From assembly GCA_902789725.1 (NCBI GenBank), contig CADAPC010000016.1, positions 1 through 46,605 of the forward strand: 46,605 nucleotides of DNA. Reading direction: 5' to 3'. The translations under genes and the position numbers were made by a program. Shown in pieces: positions 1 to 8,844 of the stretch; position 1 is the first letter of the stretch; each line of letters opens with the position of its first letter. The DNA comes from an uncultured Bacteroidales bacterium (GTDB taxonomy: Bacteria > Bacteroidota > Bacteroidia > Bacteroidales > Bacteroidaceae). The notes under the pieces were generated by a model that did no database searches, was not told the DNA's origin, and saw nothing but the letters and a program-made list of their open reading frames with translations.

Positions 1-1
1 C

Positions 2-1123
2 GACAATGTGATGCACGAAGCCACGTTTATGAACGTGCTGATGGCTGGAACGGGAGCCGGTAAGGATTGTATCTCGCAACCCATCAACCACATCATGGCT
101 GATATCCGCAAGCGCGATGCAGAGAACCTGAAACGAGAGGCCGACTGGAAGAAGGAGGTGAACTCTAAGGGCTCTAATAAAGACAAACGCCAGCGCCCTG
201 AAGGGCTTGTTATCCAAGAGGTTGACCCCGATATGACCAATCCAGCTTTCGTGATGCGTATGGCCGAGGCTGACGAGCATTTCCTCTATACGAAGATGAA
301 CGAGATAGACCAGTTTGATGCCCTTCGCGGTTCGGCTCGTGGTTCACAGCAGTTTCAGATCATGTGTCTGGCCTTCGACCCCGACAACCGTTACGGTCAG
401 ACGCGTGTAGGTACGCAATCGGTCACGGAAAAAGTGTGCATCCGATTCAATTGGAATGCAGCAACGACCATCCAAAAAGGGCAGCGCTATTTCGCACGGG
501 TTTTGACCGATGGCCCTATCAGTCGTATCAACTTCTGCACCATCCCTGAACGGGAAATCGGAGCCGACATGCCCGTCTATGGCACATATGATTCAAGCTT
601 CGACGAAGAACTGAGGCCTTTCATTGACCGCCTTTGTCGAGCTGCTGGGGTGATAGACTGTCCGCAGGCATTCCGTCTGGCTAAGCGCCTGAAAGATGAA
701 TGTGCCGAGTTTGCCCGTCTCTCACAGTCGAGAGTGTATGAGAATCTCTCGTTTCGTGCCAACGTCATCGCCTATCTGAAGGCGTGCGTGCTATACATCT
801 GCAACGACTACAAGTGGGGGCGCGAGATAGAGGACTTCGTGCGCTGGTCGTTGAAGTACGACCTCTGGTGCAAGATGCAGTTCTTCGGCGAGGCTATCGA
901 GAATGCCAATCGTCAGGCTGATGAGCAGACAAGCCGCCGAGGCCCTCGCAACCTGCTGGAGCTGCTGCCCGACGAGTTCACCCTGCACGATGCCGACCTC
1001 ATCCGCCAGGCCAACGGCATGGACACGCGCGGCACTCGCAACATGCTCTCGCAATGGGTGCATCGCGGCTACCTCTTACAGATGACAGATGACAGTTTTA
1101 AGAAATTAAGAATTAAGAGTTAA
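2..1123 (+). CDS. DUF3987 family protein (helicase/primase-like), 5' end outside window
   Basis: The reading frame is open to the left edge (Asp-Asn-Val precede the first Met), so the true start lies upstream and about 373 residues are visible. Near the visible N-terminus is GTGAGKD, a Walker-A-like P-loop. Further on are the segments EGLVIQEVDPDMTN, NEIDQFDALRGS and TDGPISRINFCTIPE, which I recognise from the DUF3987 proteins of Bacteroidetes. These are often described as the helicase-like half of primase/VirE-type proteins on mobile or repeated loci. The DUF5675 gene follows after 19 bp, a common partnership in such loci. The family is fairly clear. The biochemical role is not established, and NTP binding is inferred from the P-loop alone. 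Confidence 0.75.
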   Translation, partial: DNVMHEATFMNVLMAGTGAGKDCISQPINHIMADIRKRDAENLKREADWKKEVNSKGSNKDKRQRPEGLVIQEVDPDMTNPAFVMRMAEADEHFLYTKMNEIDQFDALRGSARGSQQFQIMCLAFDPDNRYGQTRVGTQSVTEKVCIRFNWNAATTIQKGQRYFARVLTDGPISRINFCTIPEREIGADMPVYGTYDSSFDEELRPFIDRLCRAAGVIDCPQAFRLAKRLKDECAEFARLSQSRVYENLSFRANVIAYLKACVLYICNDYKWGREIEDFVRWSLKYDLWCKMQFFGEAIENANRQADEQTSRRGPRNLLELLPDEFTLHDADLIRQANGMDTRGTRNMLSQWVHRGYLLQMTDDSFKKLRIKS

Positions 1124-1142
1124 GAGTTAAGAATAATAGACT

Positions 1143-1601
1143 ATGGAACTGATACTAAAAAGAATAGCAAAACGCAAGACCTACACGATAGGCCGTCTGT
1201 ACATCCGACAGCAAGTAATGGATGAATATCTGCCCGGCACGGAAGACAAGTATTTCTGCGACACGCTGGAACCCACATGGCGCGACTACGAGCATGGAGC
1301 CTACAAAGTGAAAGGCCGCTCAGCCATCCCCGAAGGCCGCTATGCCGTGGTCATCTCTTGGAGTCCGAAGTTCAAGCAATGGCTCCCCATCCTGCTCGGT
1401 GGCCCCGATTTCAACCGCAAGTGGCAGGGCATCCGCATCCATGCGGGAAACACTGCCAAGGACACCGAAGGCTGCATCCTCGTTGGCCAGAACCGTGAGG
1501 TCGGCAAGGTGCTTGACTCCCGCAAATGGCTCTACGAACTGAAGCAGAAAATCGTGGAGGCTAAAGACAGAGGCGAGGCCGTATGGATCACCATCAAGTG
1601 A
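1143..1601 (+). CDS. DUF5675 family protein
   Basis: This 152-aa protein has no signal peptide or membrane segment. The central IPEGRYAVV and the block GIRIHAGNTAKDTEGCILVG (His100, Asn103, Asp107, Cys111) are typical of DUF5675, a family frequent beside DUF3987 genes and in Bacteroidetes prophage-like loci. The spacing of His to Gly-Cys resembles the His...GC active site of L,D-transpeptidase-like folds. That suggests a thiol enzyme acting on peptidoglycan or peptides, but this is inference only. The start ATG is 19 bp after the DUF3987 stop, so co-transcription is likely. A terminator hairpin lies just downstream. Confidence 0.7.
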   Translation: MELILKRIAKRKTYTIGRLYIRQQVMDEYLPGTEDKYFCDTLEPTWRDYEHGAYKVKGRSAIPEGRYAVVISWSPKFKQWLPILLGGPDFNRKWQGIRIHAGNTAKDTEGCILVGQNREVGKVLDSRKWLYELKQKIVEAKDRGEAVWITIK

Positions 1602-1621
1602 CCGGAACTCCTAAATTATCT

Positions 1622-1662
1622 CAAAAATTCTCCCATGTTCAATCGGATATGGGAGATTTTTT
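1622..1662 (+). terminator. Rho-independent terminator after DUF5675
   Basis: CTCCCAT (1630-1636) pairs perfectly with ATGGGAG (1649-1655). Flanking A-rich and T-rich tracts extend the stem and give a run of T on the exit side. It ends the DUF3987-DUF5675 unit, and its 3' arm abuts the promoter of the next, broken gene. Confidence 0.7.
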
Positions 1663-1663
1663 G

Positions 1664-1671
1664 TATTTTTG
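1664..1671 (+). promoter_or_regulatory. Bacteroidetes -7 box of the former recQ start
   Basis: TATTTTTG matches TAnnTTTG, 18 bp before ATG 1690. No clear TTTG is seen at -33. It probably served the gene whose N-terminus survives in the chimeric pseudogene. Confidence 0.45.
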
Positions 1672-1689
1672 TGGCGTAGAAAATGTTTG

Positions 1690-1972
1690 ATGATGCATAC
1701 GCCAAACCAGATACTCAAATCCTATTATGGATACGGCTCCTTCCGTCCTTTGCAGGAGGAGTTCATCAAGGGTGCTGACCTGAATGCAGAACAGGAGCAG
1801 TACTTGAAGAATATTCTCGACTACATCAGCGTGAATGGTGACATGGAACTTGAGTGACTTCATGGAGTACCCGCTAAAGCATTACCGTTGGCGTGATGTG
1901 TTTGGAAGCCAATTTGTAAGCCTGAAGGATTTCGTCAAGGAAATGCATCAGGTAATCGAGGTCATTGCATGA
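1690..1972 (+). pseudogene. Chimeric remnant: RecQ N-terminus joined to HsdR C-terminus, frameshifted
   Basis: From ATG 1690/1693 the frame encodes QILKSYYGYGSFRPLQEEFI, the canonical N-terminus of RecQ helicases. At about 1771 the text changes abruptly to LNAEQEQYLKNILDYISVNG, which matches the last domain of type I restriction R subunits (HsdR). That frame stops at 1855-1857. The HsdR tail continues in another frame as DFMEYPLKHYRWRDVFG and DFVKEMHQVIEVIA, to TGA 1970-1972, so one extra base near 1852 explains the break. Neither half is functional: RecQ lacks its helicase motifs, and HsdR lacks its nuclease and translocase. It records a deletion that fused a recQ gene to a former type I restriction locus. 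Confidence 0.7.
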
Positions 1973-2002
1973 TTTCCAAGTTAGTTGAAATCCTGCTGTC
2001 GG

Positions 2003-2596
2003 CTACGAAGCCATGCTGATGCCGCGTTGGCATGCCATGTGACGGAGGTTGAGAATGGCATAGCGCATGCGCCCCAATGCTGTGTTGATGCTGCAATTGG
2101 TTTTGGCTGCAATCTCTTTGAATGAGAGTTCTTCATAGACGCGCATCATGATGACCTCGCGCTGTGCATCAGGCAGTTGGGCAATGAGGTTCTTTACTTC
2201 CTGCAGGGTTTGCTGGTTAATCATTTCCTGCTCGCGGTTTTCGTTCATCGCAATTTCGGCTTGGCTGAAAAGATTCACTTCGCTGTCGTCGTTGGAGAGA
2301 ATCTTTTCAGACGGTGTGGTGCGATAGTAATCAATGAGGTGATTGTGGACGATACGCATCATCCAAGAGGAGAACTTGCCGTTTTCTTCATATTGACCGT
2401 TTTTTATGCGGACAACTATCTTGATGAAGACATCTTGGAAGAGGTCTTCAGCGAGTTCTTGATTTTTGACTGAGTAGAGAAGATAAGAAAACACCTTCTG
2501 CTTGTAGCGCTTCAGCAAAGTGTCGAATGCGCTATTATTGCCTTGTGTGTATAAACTGACCAACTGCTCGTCGGAGAGTTCATTCAATTGCTTCAT
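2003..2596 (-). CDS. ECF-type RNA polymerase sigma factor
   Basis: This is a 197-aa sigma-70-family protein. Region 2 spans roughly residues 23-95, with AEDLFQDVFIKI and the region 2.4 part SSWMMRIVHNHLIDYYR. Region 4 spans roughly 130-185, with LPDAQREVIMMRVYEELSFKEIA followed by a helix-turn-helix. It would direct RNA polymerase to a specific promoter set in the cytoplasm. No anti-sigma gene lies next to it; its neighbours are the HsdR remnant and fmt. A TTTG-N20-TTACTTTG promoter (2689-2720) gives a leader of roughly 85 nt. The family is certain, but the regulon and inducing signal cannot be read here. Confidence 0.9.
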   Translation of the reverse strand: MKQLNELSDEQLVSLYTQGNNSAFDTLLKRYKQKVFSYLLYSVKNQELAEDLFQDVFIKIVVRIKNGQYEENGKFSSWMMRIVHNHLIDYYRTTPSEKILSNDDSEVNLFSQAEIAMNENREQEMINQQTLQEVKNLIAQLPDAQREVIMMRVYEELSFKEIAAKTNCSINTALGRMRYAILNLRHMACQRGISMAS

Positions 2597-2688
2597 TATG
2601 CTCTTTGTTTTGGTTTAGCGTAATGTTTTCTTCTATAGGCAAGCGGTTTTTAGGTGTTAATAATTCAGAAAAATTGCTTTTGATGTTG

Positions 2689-2720
2689 CAAAGTAACATC
2701 TTTTATTTGAAAAATGCAAA
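2689..2720 (-). promoter_or_regulatory. Promoter of the ECF sigma factor gene
   Basis: On the minus strand TTTG (2717-2720) is followed after 20 bp by TTACTTTG (2689-2696). This fits TTTG-N19/20-TAnnTTTG with one mismatch in the -7 box. Confidence 0.5.
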
Positions 2721-2724
2721 TTTT

Positions 2725-3678
2725 TTACACAAAAAATGCATTATTTTCTAACTTTAAGCCTCTGAGCAGGTCTGTGACGGGCATTCTTTTCTTTCCTTCC
2801 AATTGCAACACCTTGAGGTTGAGCATTCCGTCGAGCGTAGAGACTTTGAGGAAAGTCTTGTTGTCTGTGTGGAGCGTGCCTGGTTCGCTTTGAGGTGCTG
2901 CGGCTTCTTTTTCTGCCTCGTAAATTTTCACAGACTTCCCCTCTAATGTGGTCCAGGCAGCAGGGTAGGGGCTGAGTCCTCGGATGAAGTCGTACACTCG
3001 TTTGGTGGGTTGTTTCCAGTCGATGCGGCAAGTGTCGCGAAAGATTTTTGGCGCAGGCGTGAGAGGGATGTCCTTGAACTGGTCTTGTGGAATGGAGGTG
3101 ACTGTGCCGGCCAAGATGTTATCGACCGTTTCGGTCACCAGTTTGCCACTCAGCATCATGAGTTTGTCGTGCACCACCTCTACATTGTCGGTGTCGGCAA
3201 TGGGAATCTTCACTTGTTGGATGATGTCGCCAGTGTCAATTTCGTGCTTGAGGAAGAAGGTGGTGATGCCTGTTTCTGTTTCGCCGTTGATGACCGCCCA
3301 GTTGATGGGGGCGGCTCCGCGGTATTTAGGCAGAAGGCTGGCGTGGGCATTGAAGGTGCCAAGGGGCGGCATGCTCCACACCACTTCGGGCAGCATGCGG
3401 AAGGCGACGACTATCTGCAGGTCGGCCTTGAGTGCTCGTAGTTCTTCCACAAAAGTGGGGTCTTTGAGTCTTTCTGGTTGGAGGACTTTCAATCCATGTT
3501 CCACAGCATACTGTTTCACAGGACTGGGTTGGAGTACACTTCCGTGACGTCCCATGGGTTTGTCGGGCATGGTGATGACAGCCACCACATTGTAGCCACC
3601 TTCAACAAGGGCGCGGAGGCTCTCGACGGCAAAGTCGGGGGTGCCCATATATACGATTCTGAGGTCTTCTTTTGTCAT
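2725..3678 (-). CDS. fmt: Methionyl-tRNA formyltransferase
   Basis: This cytoplasmic enzyme transfers a formyl group from 10-formyl-THF to initiator Met-tRNA. The 317 residues are the usual length. The N-terminus RIVYMGTPDFAVESL is typical, and the active-site region FNAHASLLPKYRGAAPINWA contains the family Asn, His and SLLPxYRG motif, with ETGITTFFL downstream. The C-terminal OB-like domain begins near residue 210. It lies downstream of the ClC gene with a 137-bp gap. Order and strand match the block tsaC-clc-fmt that I associate with Bacteroidales genomes. Confidence 0.96.
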   Translation of the reverse strand: MTKEDLRIVYMGTPDFAVESLRALVEGGYNVVAVITMPDKPMGRHGSVLQPSPVKQYAVEHGLKVLQPERLKDPTFVEELRALKADLQIVVAFRMLPEVVWSMPPLGTFNAHASLLPKYRGAAPINWAVINGETETGITTFFLKHEIDTGDIIQQVKIPIADTDNVEVVHDKLMMLSGKLVTETVDNILAGTVTSIPQDQFKDIPLTPAPKIFRDTCRIDWKQPTKRVYDFIRGLSPYPAAWTTLEGKSVKIYEAEKEAAAPQSEPGTLHTDNKTFLKVSTLDGMLNLKVLQLEGKKRMPVTDLLRGLKLENNAFFV

Positions 3679-3717
3679 AGTCTTTTTATTCTCTTACGGA
3701 ATTGGGTGATTTTTGGT

Positions 3718-3750
3718 CACACGGATTTCGCAGATTTTACGGATTTTTTA
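3718..3750. repeat. Short ACGGATTT-type intergenic repeat
   Basis: In the fmt-clc gap, three related segments follow each other: CACGGATTT, CGCAGATTT and TACGGATTT. Runs of this type (cACaGATTT / ACGGATTT) are common between Bacteroidales genes. The function is unknown. Confidence 0.4.
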
Positions 3751-3815
3751 TGTTCCGCATAATCGCCTTTCATCCTGCAATCTATTCATTCTTTAATTAT
3801 TCTTCAATCTTTTTC

Positions 3816-5627
3816 TCACTCTTGGCTGAATTTGATGAGGGTTTCGCGATAGCTGTTGAACAAACCTGAGCGGGAGATAAACCCTAAGTAGAGGTGGTTC
3901 TCGTCCACCACAGGAAGGTTCCAGGCTCCTGTCTCCTCAAATTTCTGAGCGACGGTTTTAAGGGAGTCGTTCACCAAAAGCACAGCTGGAGGCTCTTTGG
4001 TGAACATGCCCACTGTGTATTGGCGGTAGAGTTCTGGACGGAAAATGTAAAGGCGGACGGAATCGAGCGAGACAACGCCCATCAAACGACCTGTTGTGTC
4101 GATGACGGGGAAGATGTTTCGATGAGATTTCGTGATGACTGAAACTAATTTGCCTAATGGCATGTCGGCTGTTACAGTCTTGTAGTCACTTTCTATTAAT
4201 GATTTCAAATTTAGGACAGTGAGGATGGCGTTGTCCTTGTTGTGGGTGATGAGTTGTCCTCTGCGTGCCAAACGCATGGCATATATGCTGTGGGGTTCGA
4301 AGATGTTGATGGTGAGATACGACACTACCGAGACAATCATCAGGGGGACAAAGAGGTCATATCCGCCTGTCAGTTCTGCAATGAGGAAAATGCCTGTCAA
4401 TGGGGCGTGCATGACACCCGACATCAAGCCCGCCATTCCATAAAGTCCGCAGTTCTTGGGAGAGAGATAGCCTGTATTGCCCATCAGGAGTCCCAGCCCC
4501 ATGTCCCACAGGTGGGCAAAGATGAAGCCGGCTATGCAGCCAAGAAAAAGGCTGGGTGCGAACACACCGCCACATCCGCCTCCGCCATTGGTGGCAGTGG
4601 TGGCAAACACTTTGAAAATGAGTACCAGGGCTAAGTAGATGAGCAAGTTGCTGTCGTTGCTGTAGAAAAGGGTGTTGTGCATGATGTCCTTTTCCGAAGC
4701 GTCGTTGATGAGCTGGTTGATGACGTCGTAACCTTCTCCATACATGACAGGGAAGAAATAAATCAGCACGCCTAAGACGATGGCACCCAGGATGAATTTG
4801 TAACCTCTGTTCTTAATCTTGCTGAAGATTCCCTCAAACCAATTCATGGCTCGTGTGAAATATAAACTGACCAGTCCGCAAGCAATGCCCAACAGAATGC
4901 AGCCAGGGATGATGTCGATGGTGAATGCCTTGTTGAGGCTAAATTCAAACAAGGGGGCTGTTCCGTAAAAGGCGTAGGACACGCATACTGAGGTGATACT
5001 GGTGACGAGCAAAGGCAGCAGAGAGGAGAAACTCAGGTCGAGCATGAGTACTTCGAGCACAAACACCAAACCTGCAATGGGAGCCTTGAAGACACCCGAC
5101 ACGGCTCCTGCCGCACCACAGCCGACAAGGAGCATTAACGTTTTAGGAGGCAGGTGAAAACGCTTTCCGAAATCGGAACCCCAGGCGGCACCTGTCAGCA
5201 CGATGGGAGCCTCAGCCCCAACAGAACCACCAAATCCGATGGTGATGGCGCTGGCAATCACGCTTGACCATCGGTTGTGGGACTTGATGCGGCTTCTACC
5301 TCGCGACATTGCATAGAGAATCTTTGTTACCCCATGGCTGATGTCGCCTCTGACAATGTATTGGACGAAAAGCATGGAGAGGAGTATGCCCACAGCAGGG
5401 AAAAGCAGGTAGAGGAGGTTGGTGTCTTCGGCTACAAAGCCAGAAGTGAGCAAGTGCTTGATTTCTTCAATCAGCGACTTCAGTACGAAGGCGGTCAGTC
5501 CTGTGCACACACCAACGATGAGGCTGATCATCAGAACAATTTGCTTTTCTGTGTGGTCGCCCTTCAACCATTCGGTGATGGCATTCAAGAACTTAATTTC
5601 TTTGCGTCTGATTCCGATAAAATTCAT
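3816..5627 (-). CDS. ClC-type chloride channel/transporter with CBS domains
   Basis: This 603-aa inner-membrane protein has about 10-12 hydrophobic segments over residues 28-450. The GFGGSVGAEAP block places the gating glutamate at Glu139 (GxEGP in classic ClCs, here GAEAP). GGGGCGGVFAPSLFLG near residue 350 is the GxFxP anion-binding motif. Two CBS domains occupy roughly residues 470-600. The classic GSGIP loop is replaced by GDISHG, as in a divergent bacterial ClC subgroup. It probably carries out Cl-/H+ exchange or anion conduction regulated through the CBS pair. It lies between tsaC and fmt on the same strand. The family is certain, the ion and mechanism less so. Confidence 0.93.
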   Translation of the reverse strand: MNFIGIRRKEIKFLNAITEWLKGDHTEKQIVLMISLIVGVCTGLTAFVLKSLIEEIKHLLTSGFVAEDTNLLYLLFPAVGILLSMLFVQYIVRGDISHGVTKILYAMSRGRSRIKSHNRWSSVIASAITIGFGGSVGAEAPIVLTGAAWGSDFGKRFHLPPKTLMLLVGCGAAGAVSGVFKAPIAGLVFVLEVLMLDLSFSSLLPLLVTSITSVCVSYAFYGTAPLFEFSLNKAFTIDIIPGCILLGIACGLVSLYFTRAMNWFEGIFSKIKNRGYKFILGAIVLGVLIYFFPVMYGEGYDVINQLINDASEKDIMHNTLFYSNDSNLLIYLALVLIFKVFATTATNGGGGCGGVFAPSLFLGCIAGFIFAHLWDMGLGLLMGNTGYLSPKNCGLYGMAGLMSGVMHAPLTGIFLIAELTGGYDLFVPLMIVSVVSYLTINIFEPHSIYAMRLARRGQLITHNKDNAILTVLNLKSLIESDYKTVTADMPLGKLVSVITKSHRNIFPVIDTTGRLMGVVSLDSVRLYIFRPELYRQYTVGMFTKEPPAVLLVNDSLKTVAQKFEETGAWNLPVVDENHLYLGFISRSGLFNSYRETLIKFSQE

Positions 5628-5683
5628 CTTCGTAACATGCTGTTCTCTTCATTGAGGGAAGAGTTAAGAATGATAGAGTGTGC

Positions 5684-6250
5684 TTATTCGCGAATGATGG
5701 TGAACTGTCCGTTGGCACTCATTTTGATGATGCTGCTGGGCTTGTGCTTTTCGCGACTTTGACGGCTGTACTTCACCACATAATCGACAGCGTTCTTGAT
5801 TTCGTCGCTGATTTCGTCGAATGTGGCTGGTGTGGGTTCGCCGCTGATGTTGGCACTGGTGCTCACGATGGGTTTTTGGAAACGGTAGCACAACTCTTTG
5901 CTAAATTCCTCCTTCGTGATGCGGAGCCCAGCACTGCCATCGGCAGCAATTACATTGGGGGCTAATCCCGTGACATTGTCAAAGATGACGGTCAGCGGCT
6001 TTTCGCTCAGTTCTATCATGTCCCAGGTGACATCGGCCACATTCCGTACATAGCGTTGCAGCCTTACGTCGCTGTCAACCAAACAAATCAGTGCCTTGCT
6101 GTCTTCGCGCCGCTTGATTTCAAAAACCTTCTTCACGGCCTCTGCATTGGTGGCATCGCATCCGATGCCCCAAACGGTGTCGGTGGGGTAGAGAATCACT
6201 CCCCCTGCTCTCATTACCTCGATGGCCTTTTTTACTTCGTCTTGTAGCAT
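5684..6250 (-). CDS. tsaC: Threonylcarbamoyl-AMP synthase (TsaC/Sua5/YrdC family)
   Basis: The enzyme makes L-threonylcarbamoyladenylate from Thr, CO2 and ATP, the first step of t6A37 tRNA modification. Seen: GGVILYPTDTVWGIGCDATN at the start, KRREDSKALICLV, the central PLTVIF and STSANISGEPTP, all hallmarks of the YrdC fold. I choose ATG 6250 (188 aa) because the longer open frame only runs back through the 3' end of prfC, whose stop is 13 bp away, and adds no family sequence. It is the short TsaC form without the Sua5 C-terminal domain. It is likely co-transcribed with prfC, so two translation-related genes sit together. Confidence 0.94.
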   Translation of the reverse strand: MLQDEVKKAIEVMRAGGVILYPTDTVWGIGCDATNAEAVKKVFEIKRREDSKALICLVDSDVRLQRYVRNVADVTWDMIELSEKPLTVIFDNVTGLAPNVIAADGSAGLRITKEEFSKELCYRFQKPIVSTSANISGEPTPATFDEISDEIKNAVDYVVKYSRQSREKHKPSSIIKMSANGQFTIIRE

Positions 6251-6263
6251 GTTGTTGTTAGTT

Positions 6264-7856
6264 TCAAAATTCGCTGGTGAAATGGAATTTAATGTGCTTG
6301 AAGTCCTGCTGCGCCATTTGCAGCACATAGTTGGAGTCGGCCAGGAACACATCTCTTCCTTCTTTGTCTTTCGCCATGTACTGGTACTTTCGCTTTTTGA
6401 AGGCTTCCAGTTCGGCTTCATCGTCACTCTCTATCCAACAGGCCTTGTATAAGCTGATGGGTTCCCACTTGCATTTGGCGTTGTACTCGTTCTCTAAGCG
6501 GTATTGAATCACCTCAAACTGCAGTTGTCCTACGGTTCCGATGATTTTACGATTGTTGAATTGGTTCACGAACAACTGCGCCACACCTTCGTCCATCAGT
6601 TGGTTGATACCTTTTTCTAACTGCTTGGTCTTCATGGGGTCGGCATTTTCAATGTATTTGAACATTTCAGGCGAAAAGCTGGGCAACCCCTTGAAGTGCA
6701 GCTGTTCACCTTCTGTCAGTGTGTCTCCAATCTTGAAGATGCCATTGTCGGGCAGACCTACAATGTCGCCAGGGTAGGCTTCCTCAATCGTGCTCTTCCG
6801 CTGGGCCATGAATTGGGTGGGGCTGGAAAAACGTACCGTCTTTCCGTTTCTTACATGCAGGTAGGGGGCATTTCTGACAAATTTGCCTGAACATACTTTG
6901 CAGAAGGCCGTACATGAGCGGTGGTTGGGGTCGATGTTGGCAGTGATCTTGAAGATGAAACCGGTGAATTTGGGTTCTTCTGGTTGCACGATTCGTTCCT
7001 CAGCCGTGGTGGGGCGAGGATTGGGGGCAATCTCCACAAAACAATCCAGCAGTTCCTGCACACCAAAATTGTTCAAGGCTGAACCGAAGAAGACGGGAGC
7101 CACTTCAGCCTCCAAGTAGGTGTTCACATCGAAAGAGTCATACACTCCGTCAATCATCTCTAAGTCCTCTCTCAGTTTTTCTGCATCCTGCTCGCCAACA
7201 CGTTCATCGAGTTCTTGTGAGTGAATGTCCACATTCACCTTTTCGGTAACCATCTGCTTGTTGGGTGTGAAGAGGTTGAGGTTTTCTTCGTAAATGTTAT
7301 ATACCCCTTTGAAACGCGCCCCTTGGTTAATGGGCCAGGAAAGTGGGCGAACCTTAATTTGCAACTCGCTTTCCACTTCGTCTAACAAGTCGAAGGGGTC
7401 TTTACCCTCGCGGTCCATCTTGTTGATGAATACAATCACAGGTGTCTTTCTCATGCGGCACACCGTCATCAACTTTCTGGTTTGAGCCTCCACACCTTTG
7501 GCTCCGTCAATGACGATGATGGCCGAATCTACCGCAGTCAACGTTCTGAACGTGTCCTCGGCAAAATCCTGGTGGCCGGGGGTGTCGAGAATGTTCACCT
7601 TGTAAGGTTGCAGTGAAGCGTCAGCCGCTGGGGGGAGGTAGTCAAACTCCATCACCGACGTACTCACAGAGATACCTCTCTGCTTCTCAATCTCCATCCA
7701 GTCGCTGGTGGCCGTCTTTTTAATTTTGTTGCTCTTGACTGCGCCTGCCACTTGAATTTGACCGCCAAAGAGCAGCAGTTTCTCTGTCAACGTGGTCTTT
7801 CCTGCATCTGGGTGCGAGATAATCGCAAACGTTCTTCTTCTTTCTATTTCGTTCAT
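6264..7856 (-). CDS. prfC: Peptide chain release factor 3
   Basis: This 530-aa GTPase recycles RF1/RF2 from the ribosome after termination. The GTPase motifs are intact: G1 SHPDAGKTT, switch/G2 around [12 protein letters not shown]3 DTPGHQDF, G4 NKMDRE. The RF3-specific segments [21 protein letters not shown] and [19 protein letters not shown] are also present. The length matches the family. The start overlaps nothing, and rfbD ends 3 bp upstream, so it lies inside an operon rfbD-prfC-tsaC. Confidence 0.97.
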   Translation of the reverse strand: MNEIERRRTFAIISHPDAGKTTLTEKLLLFGGQIQVAGAVKSNKIKKTATSDWMEIEKQRGISVSTSVMEFDYLPPAADASLQPYKVNILDTPGHQDFAEDTFRTLTAVDSAIIVIDGAKGVEAQTRKLMTVCRMRKTPVIVFINKMDREGKDPFDLLDEVESELQIKVRPLSWPINQGARFKGVYNIYEENLNLFTPNKQMVTEKVNVDIHSQELDERVGEQDAEKLREDLEMIDGVYDSFDVNTYLEAEVAPVFFGSALNNFGVQELLDCFVEIAPNPRPTTAEERIVQPEEPKFTGFIFKITANIDPNHRSCTAFCKVCSGKFVRNAPYLHVRNGKTVRFSSPTQFMAQRKSTIEEAYPGDIVGLPDNGIFKIGDTLTEGEQLHFKGLPSFSPEMFKYIENADPMKTKQLEKGINQLMDEGVAQLFVNQFNNRKIIGTVGQLQFEVIQYRLENEYNAKCKWEPISLYKACWIESDDEAELEAFKKRKYQYMAKDKEGRDVFLADSNYVLQMAQQDFKHIKFHFTSEF

Positions 7857-7859
7857 GTT

Positions 7860-8732
7860 CTATAATTTACTGATACACTCTCGGAGCGAATCTTCCCAAT
7901 AGGGGATTTCAATTCCGTAGGTGTTCTTGATTTTCGTCTTGTCCAGCACGGAGTAGTGAGGACGAGCAGCAGGGGTGGGGTATTCTGCCGTGTGGAGCGG
8001 TTTCACATGGCAGCCCTCAATGCCTGCGATGCGGTGGATGGCTTTGGTGAAATCGTACCAAGAAATCACTCCTTCGTTGCTGAAATGGTAAATGCCTGGC
8101 ACAATGCCCTGGTTGATAGCGGCAAAGATGGCAACAGCCAAGTCGCGTGCATAGGTGGGTGTGCCCACTTGGTCGAAGATGACACCCAGTTCTGGCTTTT
8201 CTTTTCCCAGGCGAATCATGGTCTTTACGAAGTTGTTGCCAAAAGTGGAGTACAGCCATGCTGTGCGGATGATGAGGTATTGTTTACAGTTTGCCATCAC
8301 GCTTTCTTCGCCTGCCAACTTTGTGCGTCCATATACGGAGTTGGGGCAAGTGGGCTGTTCTTCTGTTACAGGCTTATAGCTTGTGCCATCGAAGACGTAG
8401 TCGGTGCTTATTTGCACCATGCATCCCCCTCTCTTTCCCATTGCTTGGGCCAAATAGCCAGGGGCGGTGTTGTTCAGAAGGTTGCACAATTCCTCGTTGC
8501 TTTCGGCTTTGTCAACAGCCGTGAAAGCTGCGCAGTTCACAATGCAGTCGATGCGGTTTTCTTCCACGAAGGTCTCCACTTCGGCTTGGTTGGTGATGTC
8601 TAATTTTTGAGCGATGGAGCCTTCTGGTATCACCACATCTGTAAAACAGTAGGTGTGTTGAGGGTTCTCCTTTGCCAGCAACTGCATCTCATTGCCGAGT
8701 TGCCCGTTGCATCCAGTCACTAAAATTTTCAT
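7860..8732 (-). CDS. rfbD: dTDP-4-dehydrorhamnose reductase
   Basis: This 290-aa SDR enzyme catalyses the last step of dTDP-L-rhamnose synthesis, reducing dTDP-6-deoxy-L-lyxo-4-hexulose with NAD(P)H. Seen: the Rossmann motif GCNGQLGNEM, the INCAAFTAVDKAE-like segment typical of RmlD, STDYVFDG, and the catalytic Tyr/Lys in YGRTKLAGE. The other rml genes (A, B, C) are absent from the window, so here rhamnose synthesis genes are split. It starts a tight run into prfC. Confidence 0.95.
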   Translation of the reverse strand: MKILVTGCNGQLGNEMQLLAKENPQHTYCFTDVVIPEGSIAQKLDITNQAEVETFVEENRIDCIVNCAAFTAVDKAESNEELCNLLNNTAPGYLAQAMGKRGGCMVQISTDYVFDGTSYKPVTEEQPTCPNSVYGRTKLAGEESVMANCKQYLIIRTAWLYSTFGNNFVKTMIRLGKEKPELGVIFDQVGTPTYARDLAVAIFAAINQGIVPGIYHFSNEGVISWYDFTKAIHRIAGIEGCHVKPLHTAEYPTPAARPHYSVLDKTKIKNTYGIEIPYWEDSLRECISKL

Positions 8733-8844
8733 ATTTAACTATTCCTTTGGTTGTTGCTTGAAACTATTAATTTATGGCCAGCATGAGAAACCGCTGGAAA
8801 CCAGCGCTAAGGTGCTAAGTTTCTGTGACCAATTGTGTCCATTG

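Noticed and set aside
2..1601. Prophage
   Set aside because: DUF3987 and DUF5675 occur on mobile or repeated loci, but no integrase, capsid, portal or terminase gene is in the window.
5684..6427. Longer tsaC product starting at 6427
   Set aside because: The 59 extra residues are the prfC 3' end read in another frame. The family sequence begins at ATG 6250.
8792..8806. Terminator hairpin CGCTGG-AAA-CCAGCG upstream of rfbD
   Set aside because: The stem is perfect, but there is no T tract on either side, so transcription through it is likely.
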